16,880 nt of DNA from Pseudomonadales bacterium (GTDB lineage: Bacteria; Pseudomonadota; Gammaproteobacteria; Pseudomonadales; IMCC2047), in assembly GCA_021736745.1 (NCBI GenBank), contig JAIPFG010000026.1:1-16880 (forward strand). The letters run 5' to 3'. Below the pieces are notes generated by a model that searched no databases, was not told where the DNA came from, and saw only the letters and a list, made by a program, of their open reading frames with translations. Position numbers and translations under genes: made by a program. Of the stretch, positions 6,147 through 14,482 are shown piece by piece (the first letter of the stretch is position 1; every line of letters begins with the position of its first letter).

Positions 6147-7595
6147 CTATTTCCGCCAAAACATGGGAGAGAAAATAACAAGCAAAGTAAATACTTCCAG
6201 TCGACCTAATAACATGGATAAGCAAAGTACCCATTTCGCTGAAGTATTTAAATCACCATAATGTGTTGCAACGCCACCTAAACCAGGGCCAAGATTATTG
6301 AGCGTGGCACCAACGGCTGACCAAGCAGTTACTTGATCGATACCTGTGGCGAGCAATGCCATCAGCATAAAAACAAATACCAGCATATAAACGGAGAAAA
6401 ACCCCCAAACCGCCTCGATGACTCTTTCCGAAACAGAATGGGCGCCTAACTTGATGGAGAAGACCCCGTTTGGGTGGATCAGGCGCTTAACTTCACGAAC
6501 CCCTTGTTTATAAAGTAAAAGGATACGGATTACTTTCATTCCGCCTCCCGTTGACCCGGCACAACCTCCCGAAAAAGCGGCGACAAAAAGTAAAAAAGGC
6601 AGCAAGCTCGGCCAGTTGGCGAAATCTGCCGTCGCAAATCCTGTCGTAGTGGCGATAGAGACGACTTCAAACAGGCTGGCGCGAATGGCTTGGAGTGGGG
6701 GATAGGTTTCACTGTAAATAAGGACACCAAAAGTGACCAGTATCACCACACCAACAATGGTTAAATAAAATTTAAATTCTGGATCATGGAAGTAATGACG
6801 AAGCCTGCGATTACGCCAGGCGAAAAAGTGAAGGCCAAAGTTAACACCAGAAATCAGCATAAAGCCAACGGCAATCGCTTCTAATAATGGACTATCGAAG
6901 TAGGCGAAGCTGGCATCATGCGTGGAAAAACCGCCAATAGCGACAGTGGAAAAGCTATGGCAAATGGCGTCGAAAGCAGTCATGCCTGCCGCCCAATAGG
7001 CAAGAAAACATAACAGGGTCAGACTGGCGTAGATATACCACAGGGCTTTGGCGGTTTCGGTAATCCGCGGCGTTAACTTACTGTCTTTCACTGGTCCCGG
7101 CGTTTCGGCGCGGTATAACTGCATACCACCAATTCCCAGCATCGGTAATATCGCTACCGCCAAGACGATTATTCCCATACCACCCAGCCACTGCAGTTGT
7201 TGGCGATAATAAAGTATGGAATTAGGTAGAGAATCGATGCCAGTTATAACGGTAGCACCGGTCGTTGTGAGGCCGGATACAGATTCAAAGACAGCATCTG
7301 CTAGATTGAGAGTCACCTCCTGGTTTAAATAAAGTGGAAGTGCCCCGAACAGGCTTAACACGGTCCAAAACAGTGCTGTAATAATAAAACCATCTCTGGT
7401 TCGCAGCTCATGGTTGCTGTTTTGAAAAGGAAACCAGACTAAAAGACCGGTGCAAAAGGTAATACCGAATGCCATGAGAAACGCATTACTGGCGGATTCG
7501 CTATAAATCAGGCCCACCGCTAATGGAATCACCAGGGTAAGGCTGAAGACCATAAGCAATATGCCTAAAATGCGTAAAATAACAGTGAAATGCAT
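6147..7595 (-). CDS. trkH: Trk potassium uptake system, membrane subunit TrkH
   Basis: TrkH is the K+-translocating subunit of the Trk system and works with cytoplasmic TrkA. At 482 residues it is essentially the length of E. coli TrkH. The four pore-loop repeats are visible: SGLTTTGATVITG (about 107-119), STVAIGGFSTHD (216-227), SIATTTGFATADF (313-325) and TLNNLGPGLGG (431-441). Each contains the selectivity-filter glycine (near 113, 221, 319 and 436). Between them is the glycine-rich FSGGCAGSTGGGMKVIR, which also occurs in TrkH. trkA lies 53 bases upstream on the same strand, so both subunits are made together. No clear ribosome site is visible before the ATG. The assignment is firm. Confidence 0.95.
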   Translation of the reverse strand: MHFTVILRILGILLMVFSLTLVIPLAVGLIYSESASNAFLMAFGITFCTGLLVWFPFQNSNHELRTRDGFIITALFWTVLSLFGALPLYLNQEVTLNLADAVFESVSGLTTTGATVITGIDSLPNSILYYRQQLQWLGGMGIIVLAVAILPMLGIGGMQLYRAETPGPVKDSKLTPRITETAKALWYIYASLTLLCFLAYWAAGMTAFDAICHSFSTVAIGGFSTHDASFAYFDSPLLEAIAVGFMLISGVNFGLHFFAWRNRRLRHYFHDPEFKFYLTIVGVVILVTFGVLIYSETYPPLQAIRASLFEVVSIATTTGFATADFANWPSLLPFLLFVAAFSGGCAGSTGGGMKVIRILLLYKQGVREVKRLIHPNGVFSIKLGAHSVSERVIEAVWGFFSVYMLVFVFMLMALLATGIDQVTAWSAVGATLNNLGPGLGGVATHYGDLNTSAKWVLCLSMLLGRLEVFTLLVIFSPMFWRK

Positions 7596-7648
7596 CGTTA
7601 TGCTGGTTAGTTATTGTTGAGTTGGATACATAAAGAAAACACTCATTG

Positions 7649-9022
7649 TTAAAAGAAACTTATCCCAACCTGGAATAGGCGTTCAACCTCACGCACCTTG
7701 CTTTTATCCGGAAGGAAAAGAATGATGTGGTCATCGCTATGTATAACGACATCATGATGGGCAATCAGTACCTCTTTGTCACGGACAATGGCGCCAATCG
7801 TGGTACCTTCCGGTAGAGGAATTTGATCCAGTGATTTGCCGACCACACGTGAAGATTGGTTATCTCCACGGGCAATCATTTCGATGGCTTCAGCCGCCCC
7901 GCGCCGTAATGAGTGGACAGTAACAATATCGCCACGACGCACATGCCGAAGCAAACGGCTAACTGTAATTTGTTGAGGTGAAATAGCGATATCGATGTCT
8001 CCACCTTGAACCAGATCAATATAGGCAGGATTATTAATCAGGGTGATTACCTTTGCTGCACCGAGCCGCTTGGCGAGCATGGAGGACATAATATTGATCT
8101 CGTCATTATTAGTAAGAGCACAGAAGACGTCAGTACTATCAATATTTTCCTCCAACAGAAGTTCCTTGTTGGAAGCATCCCCGTAAAGGACAATGGTTCT
8201 GTTTAGATCCTCTGACAGGGCTCGGCAACGGATAGGATCGCGTTCTAATAATTTAACCTGAAACTGTGACTCCAAATCCCCGGCAAGCCGAGCGCCAATA
8301 TTACCACCGCCGACAATCACAACACTTTTATAGGCGTTATCGAGTCGACGAAGCTCGCTCATCACTTGGCGGATATCTTTTTTGGCCGCGATGAAGAAGA
8401 CTTCGTCGTTGGCTTCGATGAGGGTGTCCGCCTGCGGTACAATGGCGGCGTCTTTGCGATAAATGGCGGCAACGCGGGTATCTACCGCAGGTAAGTGTTC
8501 GCGCAAAGTGCGAATTTTATTTCCGACCAATGGTCCCCCAGAGATAGCGCGAACAGCAACCAATTGGACTTTGCCATCAGCAAAGTCCAACACCTGAAGT
8601 GCTCCTGGATTTTTTATAAGCCTGCTGATATGGTCAGTCACCTCCTGGTGTGGGCTAATAATCTCATCTATAGGAATGGCCTTACGTCCGAACAACTTGC
8701 CACGAGTCAGATAATCCGGGGAGCGCACCCGGCTGATTTTATGGGGTGTATGGAATAACGTATAGGCCACTTGGCACGCTATCATGTTGGTTTCGTCACT
8801 GCTGGTCAGTGCAATTAGCATATCGGCATCATCCGCGCCAGCTTGCTGTAAGACGCTAGGTGATGAGGCATTGCCATAAACGGTACGAATATCCAGTCGA
8901 TCCTTGAGTTGATCTAACTTTTCAATGTCACTGTCTACCACAGTAATATCATTGGCCTCGCTGGCTAAAGTTTCGGTAACAGTGGTGCCAACTTGGCCGG
9001 CACCTAGAATAATAATTTTCAT
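7649..9022 (-). CDS. trkA: Trk potassium uptake system, regulatory NAD-binding subunit TrkA
   Basis: This 457-residue cytoplasmic protein gates TrkH in response to nucleotides. It has two RCK halves, each with an RCK-N Rossmann domain and an RCK-C domain. The first nucleotide site is GAGQVG at residues 7-12 with the acidic residue at the end of strand 2 (VVDSD, about 28-32). The second is GGGNIG at 238-243 followed by LLERD. SSDETNMIACQVAY and TNNDEINIMSSMLAKR are the equivalent conserved segments in each half. The length is within a residue of E. coli TrkA (458), so nothing is missing. It follows rsmB by 36 bases and precedes trkH by 53. The rsmB-trkA adjacency is also known in pseudomonads. 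The ATG lacks an obvious Shine-Dalgarno sequence. Confidence 0.95.
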   Translation of the reverse strand: MKIIILGAGQVGTTVTETLASEANDITVVDSDIEKLDQLKDRLDIRTVYGNASSPSVLQQAGADDADMLIALTSSDETNMIACQVAYTLFHTPHKISRVRSPDYLTRGKLFGRKAIPIDEIISPHQEVTDHISRLIKNPGALQVLDFADGKVQLVAVRAISGGPLVGNKIRTLREHLPAVDTRVAAIYRKDAAIVPQADTLIEANDEVFFIAAKKDIRQVMSELRRLDNAYKSVVIVGGGNIGARLAGDLESQFQVKLLERDPIRCRALSEDLNRTIVLYGDASNKELLLEENIDSTDVFCALTNNDEINIMSSMLAKRLGAAKVITLINNPAYIDLVQGGDIDIAISPQQITVSRLLRHVRRGDIVTVHSLRRGAAEAIEMIARGDNQSSRVVGKSLDQIPLPEGTTIGAIVRDKEVLIAHHDVVIHSDDHIILFLPDKSKVREVERLFQVGISFF

Positions 9023-9058
9023 GAGAGGGGCTGATTATTTTTGTGGTGTAGAGTCATG

Positions 9059-10363
9059 CTAAAGAGAGATGTCTTTGGTGATTTTTGCATAGTAGAAGCC
9101 ATCATTACCCATTACTGTTGGTAATAAATAGCGGCCATACTCTGCAGCGATCCCCCACTGAGCATTAATTTTCCGAAACCTGGCGTTCACTGTGTTACCG
9201 ATAAATTGTTTGATCAACTGTTCATTTTCTTCCGGTAATATCGAGCAGGTTGCATAAAGCAGCAACCCTCCAGGCTTAAGCAGAGGCCAAAGGACTTCGA
9301 GCATTGCCAGCTGTTGGCTTGCAAGCTTATCAATATCCGCGTTTCGGCGCAGCAATTTTATATCGGGATGGCGACGAATAACGCCAATGGCAGAACAGGG
9401 TGCATCAAGTAGAATTCGGTCAAAGGGTTGTTTGTCCCACCAGTTTTCCGGAGATGTCGCATCACCTTCCACTAAGGTGGCATTTAAGCCTAAGCGTTCG
9501 AGATTTTCTTTGATTTTTATCAGGCGCTGGTTGTCGTATTCAAGCGCAACCAACTCAGCCAGTTCAGGTTCCTGTTCAAGCAGGTGACAGGTTTTCCCTC
9601 CGGGTGCGGCACAAGCGTCCAGTACCCTTAACCCGGATTCTAACTCCATCAGACTGGCAGCTATCTGTGCCGCTTCATCTTGTACGCTGACAACTCCTTG
9701 ATCGAATTGGGGTAATTTGTTTACAGCAGAGGCATGACTAAGTTGAATACCTGAACTGGACCAACGGCAGCAATGAGCGTCAATACCATTATTTGCTAAT
9801 AGATGGAGGTAGTCTTCACGACGGATCTTCTGTTGGTTTACCCTTAAGGTCATGGGGGCCTGGGTATTATTTGCGACACAAATATCTTCCCAGCTGTTTG
9901 GCCATGCTTGCTTTAAACGTGTCAGCAGCCATGAGGGATGCGAGTATTGATATTCTGGAGAGGCTGACAGCTCGGCTTGAAGTTCTTCCTGATCGCGCTG
10001 AAAGCGTCGTAGCACTGCGTTGATAAGCCCACGCGCCCAAGGTTTTCCCAATGTTGTGCAAGCTTGAACGGTTTCACTAACTGCCGCGTGAGCGGGTATG
10101 CGCATATACAACAATTGATATAGGCCCAGTAACAGCAGAGCATGAATATTCGTATCCTTTTGCTTCAGGGGTTTGTCCAACAGTTTTTGAACAAGGCAGT
10201 TCAATTTTAGTTGCCAACGACAAACGCCATAGCAAAGTGCCTGCACTAACGCCTCATCCTGCAAGCTAAGCTGGGCGTCGCGATAGGGTAGCAATTCGTT
10301 CAAAGATTGTTGACGAATCAGTATTTTTGTCAGTATTTCCGCGGCAATAGCCCGAGTGTCCAT
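9059..10363 (-). CDS. rsmB: 16S rRNA (cytosine-C5) methyltransferase RsmB
   Basis: RsmB (Fmu/Sun) methylates C967 of 16S rRNA using S-adenosylmethionine. At 434 residues it has the expected size. An N-terminal NusB-like RNA-binding domain (about 1-140) shows ALCYGVCRW and RIPAHAAVSETV. The Rossmann methyltransferase domain follows, with the SAM motif LDACAAPGGKT (Asp249 to Thr258). DAPCSAIGVIRRHPDIK (Cys323) is motif IV and YATCSILPEEN (Cys373) is motif VI. The RNA m5C family needs both cysteines: the motif VI one as nucleophile, the motif IV one to release the product. It lies in the def-fmt-rsmB-trkA order, with a 55-base gap after fmt. The ATG start is not preceded by a strong ribosome site. 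Confidence 0.96.
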   Translation of the reverse strand: MDTRAIAAEILTKILIRQQSLNELLPYRDAQLSLQDEALVQALCYGVCRWQLKLNCLVQKLLDKPLKQKDTNIHALLLLGLYQLLYMRIPAHAAVSETVQACTTLGKPWARGLINAVLRRFQRDQEELQAELSASPEYQYSHPSWLLTRLKQAWPNSWEDICVANNTQAPMTLRVNQQKIRREDYLHLLANNGIDAHCCRWSSSGIQLSHASAVNKLPQFDQGVVSVQDEAAQIAASLMELESGLRVLDACAAPGGKTCHLLEQEPELAELVALEYDNQRLIKIKENLERLGLNATLVEGDATSPENWWDKQPFDRILLDAPCSAIGVIRRHPDIKLLRRNADIDKLASQQLAMLEVLWPLLKPGGLLLYATCSILPEENEQLIKQFIGNTVNARFRKINAQWGIAAEYGRYLLPTVMGNDGFYYAKITKDISL

Positions 10364-10418
10364 ATTAAGGAAGGTCGATATGACGAGTAGTTAACTTCAT
10401 GAGGCTAATAGCCCTTAG

Positions 10419-11390
10419 CTAGGCGAAAGTGAATTGGGTGCCCAGACAAAAATAGTCTATTTTTGCCTTTAGGACTTCGCCGACCGCCAGCGCTTTTGCA
10501 CCAGGCAACTGAATTTTCAACAAACGCAGTATGCCTTTACCGCAGGCCACATCGATACCCGCCGCCGTTGCCTTAATAATCGTGCCGGGTTCTTCGCTGC
10601 TTGATTCGTCCAAAGCCTGTGCTTGCCATATTCTCACCCGCTGATCCCCTAACTCACTAAAGGCGACTGGCCAGGCATTAAATGCTCGGACTTGTCGGGA
10701 TAATTGTTGCGCCTCAAGAGACCAGTCAATTCTGGCTTGTTGTTTTTCTAGTTTCGAGGCATAACAGGCTTGCGAATCATCCTGTTTTTGCGCTTGGGCT
10801 TGAGTGCTGGGTAAATCCGCTAATGCAGAAAGTAAGGTTTGTGCGCCCAGTTTAGCTAAACGGTCGTGCAGGGAGCTGCCCGTATCCTCTGGCGTTATAT
10901 CACAAGGGGCCTTCAATAGTATATCCCCCGTGTCCAAACCGGCATCCATTTGCATAATAGTAATGCCTGAGTGAATATCACCCGCCAGAATGGCATGCTG
11001 TATTGGCGCTGCGCCACGCCAGCGAGGGAGTAAAGAAGCATGGATGTTGATGCATCCGTATTTCGGTATTTCAAGAACTATCGGCGGTAAAATGATGCCA
11101 TAGGCAGCCACGACCATTAGATCCGCATCCAGTGCTTTTAACTGAGCGACCGCCTCACTGTTCTTTAAGCTGGAGGGTTGATAGACGGGGATATGATGCT
11201 GGAGGGCGAGTTGTTTAACAGGGCTGGCGGTTAACTGGCGACCTCTTCCCGCCGGCCGGTCAGGCTGGGTGTAAACGGCAATCACTTGATGCGGGCTATC
11301 AAGTAGCGCCGCCAAGCTGACGGCGGCAAAATCGGGAGTACCAGAAAAAATGATACGCAAGGAGCAAACTTTGGGTTTTGATGGATTCAT
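10419..11390 (-). CDS. fmt: Methionyl-tRNA formyltransferase
   Basis: Fmt transfers a formyl group from 10-formyl-tetrahydrofolate to initiator methionyl-tRNA. The 323-residue protein starts MNPSKPKVCSLRIIFSGTPDFA, about six residues longer at the N-terminus than E. coli Fmt. It shows YTQPDRPAGRGRQL, the loop that contacts the tRNA. The catalytic segment CINIHASLLPRWRGAAPI contains Asn115 and His117, and MDAGLDTGDILL contains Asp153. This Asn-His-Asp triad corresponds to N106, H108 and D144 of E. coli. A C-terminal OB-like domain begins near residue 210 (RIDWSLEAQQLSRQVRAFNAWP). It sits 34 bases after def, its classical partner. The start has only a weak ribosome site and could in principle lie slightly inside. 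Confidence 0.96.
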   Translation of the reverse strand: MNPSKPKVCSLRIIFSGTPDFAAVSLAALLDSPHQVIAVYTQPDRPAGRGRQLTASPVKQLALQHHIPVYQPSSLKNSEAVAQLKALDADLMVVAAYGIILPPIVLEIPKYGCINIHASLLPRWRGAAPIQHAILAGDIHSGITIMQMDAGLDTGDILLKAPCDITPEDTGSSLHDRLAKLGAQTLLSALADLPSTQAQAQKQDDSQACYASKLEKQQARIDWSLEAQQLSRQVRAFNAWPVAFSELGDQRVRIWQAQALDESSSEEPGTIIKATAAGIDVACGKGILRLLKIQLPGAKALAVGEVLKAKIDYFCLGTQFTFA

Positions 11391-11424
11391 TATTAATAGT
11401 GGGTTTCGTCAGAAATACAGTGAA

Positions 11425-11931
11425 TCAAAGCTGTAGTCGTTCCTGCTTCTCGAGCTTTTTGCGAATGCGCTGGCGCTTAAGCGGCGAAAGGTAGTCAACA
11501 AAGAGCTTACCATCCAGGTGGTCTATTTCGTGCTGAATACAGACGGCTAAGAGCTCTTGATCTTCAATTTCAAAGGGCTTTCCTTCTTTATCCAGTGCAC
11601 GAATTATCACATGGGCGGGACGCTTTACCAGCTCAAAAAATCCAGGCACAGAGAGACACCCCTCTTCCATTTCTTCAATCTCATCGCCAATAGGTTGTAT
11701 CTCAGGGTTGATAAAAATAAGAGGCTGGTCCTTTTCTTCGGAAATATCCATGACCACCAGTCGTTTTTGCACATTGACCTGTGTTGCCGCCAAACCAATA
11801 CCAGGCGCGGCATACATGGTTTCCAACATATCCTCTGCTAATTGGCGAATGCTGTCGTCAATTTCATCAATGGGTTGGGCTATTTTGCGTAGTCTGGGAT
11901 CAGGAAATCTAAGGATATTCAGCAACGCCAT
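11425..11931 (-). CDS. def: Peptide deformylase
   Basis: This is a 168-residue metalloenzyme that removes the N-formyl group from nascent proteins. All three motifs are present: GIGLAATQV (44-52), EGCLSVP with metal ligand Cys92, and QHEIDHLDG with His134, the catalytic Glu135 and His138. Spacing and length match E. coli Def (Cys90, His132, Glu133, His136). The open frame extends six codons further to a TTG at 11949. However, MALLNILRFPDPRL matches the family N-terminus, and GGAG lies 12 bases before the ATG, inside the extra stretch. It is the first gene of the minus-strand operon leading to fmt, rsmB, trkA and trkH, and is divergent from the LysM gene. Confidence 0.96.
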   Translation of the reverse strand: MALLNILRFPDPRLRKIAQPIDEIDDSIRQLAEDMLETMYAAPGIGLAATQVNVQKRLVVMDISEEKDQPLIFINPEIQPIGDEIEEMEEGCLSVPGFFELVKRPAHVIIRALDKEGKPFEIEDQELLAVCIQHEIDHLDGKLFVDYLSPLKRQRIRKKLEKQERLQL

Positions 11932-11973
11932 AGGTACAAAAAACTCCAATTGCGGTTAGCAATGCGCCAAGAT

Positions 11974-11982
11974 ACTATATCA
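11974..11982 (-). promoter_or_regulatory. Predicted extended -10 promoter of the def operon
   Basis: On the minus strand TGATATAGT is an extended -10 element (TG-n-TATAGT) about 43 bases before the def ATG. The -35 region is poor (TTTATT at 16 bases), as is common for extended -10 promoters. No other good candidate is seen between def and the LysM gene. Confidence 0.45.
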
Positions 11983-12005
11983 GGGTCTTTATGCGAATAA
12001 ATTTT

Positions 12006-12035
12006 TTGGCGATATATTGCGGTAAAAGCTATATT
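12006..12035 (+). promoter_or_regulatory. Predicted promoter of the LysM-dprA unit
   Basis: TTGGCG (12006-12011) and TATATT (12030-12035) are 18 bases apart, with four and five of six consensus matches. The start site would fall near 12042, giving a leader of about 75 bases. It lies upstream of and divergent to the def promoter. Confidence 0.4.
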
Positions 12036-12116
12036 TAACAGGCATAGTTGAAAATTTGTTCTATTATACAGAGAACTGTTTGGTATTTAACTACCCGAAA
12101 TTTAAGGATTCATGCC

Positions 12117-13166
12117 ATGAGGAAAGCGCTTTTTGGGTTCCTGACTGTTCTGCTATTGTCCATGGCGGCTTACGCAGAGCATCATGAGGGGGAAAACCCG
12201 CTGCGATTGGATCATCCCGATCGTTACGTGGTTAAAAAGGGAGACACGCTTTGGGATATTTCTGAGACTTTCTTAAAAACCCCATGGCTGTGGCCGGAAA
12301 TCTGGCAAGTTAATCCGCAGATTGAAAATCCCCACCTAATTTACCCGGGCGACGTCATTAGCTTGGTATACGTCGGGGGCAAGCCAAGACTGGTATTGCA
12401 ACGTGGCGATGGTAGTAGAACGGTTAAATTAACCCCACAAGCCAGGATTGAGCCTTTAGATACAGTTATTCCGGCGATTCCTTTAGATGCGATAGATGCC
12501 TTCATTAACCACAGTCGTGTGGTTGATGCTAAAACGCTAGATGATGCTTCTTATGTTATTTCTGGACACGAAGGACGTATTATTTCAGGTGGGGGCGATA
12601 AACTCTATTCCCGTGATAACCAAGATGGCGGAGTGACACTTTTTTCTTCCTATGGCGTCTATCGTCCTGGTACACGATACGTAGATCCTGATACGGGAGA
12701 AGAGCTAGGTATTGAGGCGCTTGAAGTAGGTCTTGGAAAGATCGTTCACAAGGAAGACGATGTTGCTACGATGCGCCTTAGTACCAGCAATGAAGAAGTA
12801 CGCCTCCATGATCGCTTATTGCCGACGGAAGAGACCAAAGTAGTACCTACCTTTTTCCCCAGCTCTCCGGATAGTGAAATAAATGGGAAAATTATTTCTG
12901 TCTTGGGTGGCGTCAACCAAGTAGGACAATTCGACGTGGTGGCTCTCAACAGAGGGGAGCGAGACGAGATTAAAGTGGGTAATGTCATGGCGATTTATCA
13001 TCGTGGTGGCTTGGTGAAAGATAGAATTCGCAAGGATGTAGTGCAACTACCCGCTGAACGTGCTGGGATTTTGATGGTATTCAGGGTCTTTGAAAAAATG
13101 AGCTACGGACTGGTGCTAAAGGCGCAGCGGCCATTAGCCGTGTTGGATGAGCTAAAAAACCCCTAA
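12117..13166 (+). CDS. Secreted LysM-domain protein upstream of dprA
   Basis: This 349-residue protein has a signal peptide, MRKALFGFLTVLLLSMAAYA, with likely cleavage before EHHEG. One LysM domain follows at about residues 36-83 (YVVKKGDTLWDISETFLKTPWLWPEIWQVNP...LIYPGDVI), a fold that binds peptidoglycan glycan chains. The rest, about 260 residues, is conserved in position with orthologues next to dprA/def in pseudomonads (such as PA0020) but has no known enzymatic motif. It is presumably periplasmic and cell-wall bound; its role is not established. The frame is open back to a TTG at 12048, but AAGGA eight bases before ATG 12117 and the signal peptide decide for the shorter start. dprA follows after 36 bases, so co-transcription is likely. 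Confidence 0.88.
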   Translation: MRKALFGFLTVLLLSMAAYAEHHEGENPLRLDHPDRYVVKKGDTLWDISETFLKTPWLWPEIWQVNPQIENPHLIYPGDVISLVYVGGKPRLVLQRGDGSRTVKLTPQARIEPLDTVIPAIPLDAIDAFINHSRVVDAKTLDDASYVISGHEGRIISGGGDKLYSRDNQDGGVTLFSSYGVYRPGTRYVDPDTGEELGIEALEVGLGKIVHKEDDVATMRLSTSNEEVRLHDRLLPTEETKVVPTFFPSSPDSEINGKIISVLGGVNQVGQFDVVALNRGERDEIKVGNVMAIYHRGGLVKDRIRKDVVQLPAERAGILMVFRVFEKMSYGLVLKAQRPLAVLDELKNP

Positions 13167-13202
13167 CAGTAAACTACTTAAACGTTGGATCAAGGATGAT
13201 CG

Positions 13203-14348
13203 ATGAACGTCACAGATAACCCAGATTTAGGGCCATGGTTGGCCCTTTTTCATATGTCTTTCCCCTTGAAAGTTAGCCTTGGTTTAATCCAATACTTTGG
13301 CAGTCCTTCAACTTTATTGAGCGCGAGCGATAGTGAGCTGAAAAGCTTGGGAGTGGGCGAAAAAATAAGAATTGTCATTCGTGGTTATCAAGAAAGGCCC
13401 GCGAGGGGAAAACTTCACGACCTTATCAGCAAATCATTACTATGGGCGCAAGAGCCAAACTGCTCTTTGATCACTTTGAATGATCAGCGCTATCCTGCTC
13501 AATTAAAAGAAATATCCGCCCCGCCTTTGCTGCTTTTTGTCCAAGGGTCTCCGGAAGTTCTTACGAATCCTCAACTTGCTGTCGTGGGCAGCCGCCACGC
13601 CAGTCCGGCGGGTATCGAGACGGCTAGACTGTTTGCCCGCCAACTGGCTTGTTGTGGCCTGACAATTACTAGTGGGCTGGCATTGGGTATTGATGGTTCA
13701 AGTCATCGGGGTTCGTTAGAGGTCGGCAGGCCGACAATAGCGGTAATGGCTACCGGAGCAGATCAGGTTTATCCGCGGCGACACCATGAGTTAGCACAGG
13801 AAATTATTGAGCAAGGGGCATTAATTACTGAGTTTCCACTGGGCACTGCGCCTAAACCGGCTTATTTTCCTCAGCGGAATCGTATTATCAGTGGGTTGAG
13901 CCTAGGGGTGTTAGTGGTTGAGGCTGCTTTGCGAAGCGGATCGCTTATCACGGCACGCTATGCCGTTGAACAGGGGCGAGAGGTATTTGCTATGCCTGGA
14001 TCTGTCCATAACCCAACCACCAAAGGTTGCCACGCAATGATCCGCCAAGGTGCTAAATTGGTTGAAACGATAGATGATATTTTGGAGGAATTAAGCCTGC
14101 ATATATCAACAGCTTCGTACTCGCCGACGCAGAAACCTGAGTTGGTGCAGGCTGAAACTAACCTGCCATCGGGGTTGGATTTAAAAGTATTTGAGTTAGT
14201 GGGAGATGAGCCGACTTCAGTAGATCTATTAGTGGAGCGGTCTCGACTGCCAGTAGCCACTCTGAGCCAAATCCTAATGCGGTTAGAATTGGATAATCAG
14301 ATAGCGAATGTTGCAGGAGGCTTCATTCGAAATATTTCTCGGAAATAG
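13203..14348 (+). CDS. dprA: DNA processing protein DprA (Smf)
   Basis: DprA protects incoming single-stranded DNA and loads RecA during natural transformation; it is also widespread in species not known to be competent. The 381-residue protein has an N-terminal SAM-like region (about 1-70) and a Rossmann-like core. The core shows VVGSRHASPAG (128-137), TSGLALGIDGSSHRG (156-170), FPQRNRIISGLS (222-233), GSLITARYA (246-254) and AMPGSVHNP (263-271). A C-terminal winged-helix domain covers about residues 322-378 (LPSGLDLKVFELVGDEPTSVDLLVERSRL). Length is normal. AAGGA six bases before the ATG supports the start. In pseudomonads tsaC/yrdC follows dprA; here a hairpin and an aminotransferase gene follow. 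Confidence 0.95.
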   Translation: MNVTDNPDLGPWLALFHMSFPLKVSLGLIQYFGSPSTLLSASDSELKSLGVGEKIRIVIRGYQERPARGKLHDLISKSLLWAQEPNCSLITLNDQRYPAQLKEISAPPLLLFVQGSPEVLTNPQLAVVGSRHASPAGIETARLFARQLACCGLTITSGLALGIDGSSHRGSLEVGRPTIAVMATGADQVYPRRHHELAQEIIEQGALITEFPLGTAPKPAYFPQRNRIISGLSLGVLVVEAALRSGSLITARYAVEQGREVFAMPGSVHNPTTKGCHAMIRQGAKLVETIDDILEELSLHISTASYSPTQKPELVQAETNLPSGLDLKVFELVGDEPTSVDLLVERSRLPVATLSQILMRLELDNQIANVAGGFIRNISRK

Positions 14349-14350
14349 AA

Positions 14351-14372
14351 GGCTCATTAGAGCCGGTTGTGT
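14351..14372 (+). terminator. Probable intrinsic terminator after dprA
   Basis: GGCTC-ATTA-GAGCC forms a perfect GC-rich 5-base stem beginning three bases past the dprA stop. A G/T-rich tract (GGTTGTGTTTTGTT) follows, a mediocre U-run. It would separate the LysM-dprA unit from the aminotransferase unit. Confidence 0.5.
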
Positions 14373-14410
14373 TTTGTTACGTATGGTGCATTTTTTCGTG
14401 GGACATAAAC

Positions 14411-14419
14411 TGTTAAAAT
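14411..14419 (+). promoter_or_regulatory. Predicted extended -10 promoter of the aminotransferase gene
   Basis: TGTTAAAAT fits an extended -10 element (TG-n-TAAAAT), about 64 bases before the ATG. No good -35 box is present. A small palindrome, AGTGG-T-CCACT (14433-14443), lies just past the expected start site and could be an operator. Confidence 0.4.
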
Positions 14420-14432
14420 GCCATCCTTTTTG

Positions 14433-14443
14433 AGTGGTCCACT
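14433..14443. repeat. Short palindrome in the aminotransferase leader
   Basis: AGTGG-T-CCACT has perfect 5-base arms around one base and lies about 14 bases after the predicted -10. The position suits a repressor site, but the arms are short enough to arise by chance. Confidence 0.25.
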
Positions 14444-14482
14444 TGAGCGGACATGTAATCAACACTATTTTCGGGAATTTTT

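Noticed and set aside
11557..11841. Plus-strand 94-codon frame opposite def
   Set aside because: It is a shadow of def, which has all catalytic motifs, and has no start signal or family resemblance.
11932..11949. Longer def start at TTG 11949
   Set aside because: The shorter ATG gives the family N-terminus and length; the extra codons contain the GGAG ribosome site.
12048..12116. Longer LysM-protein start at TTG 12048
   Set aside because: It would place 23 residues ahead of a clear signal peptide, and a good ribosome site precedes ATG 12117.
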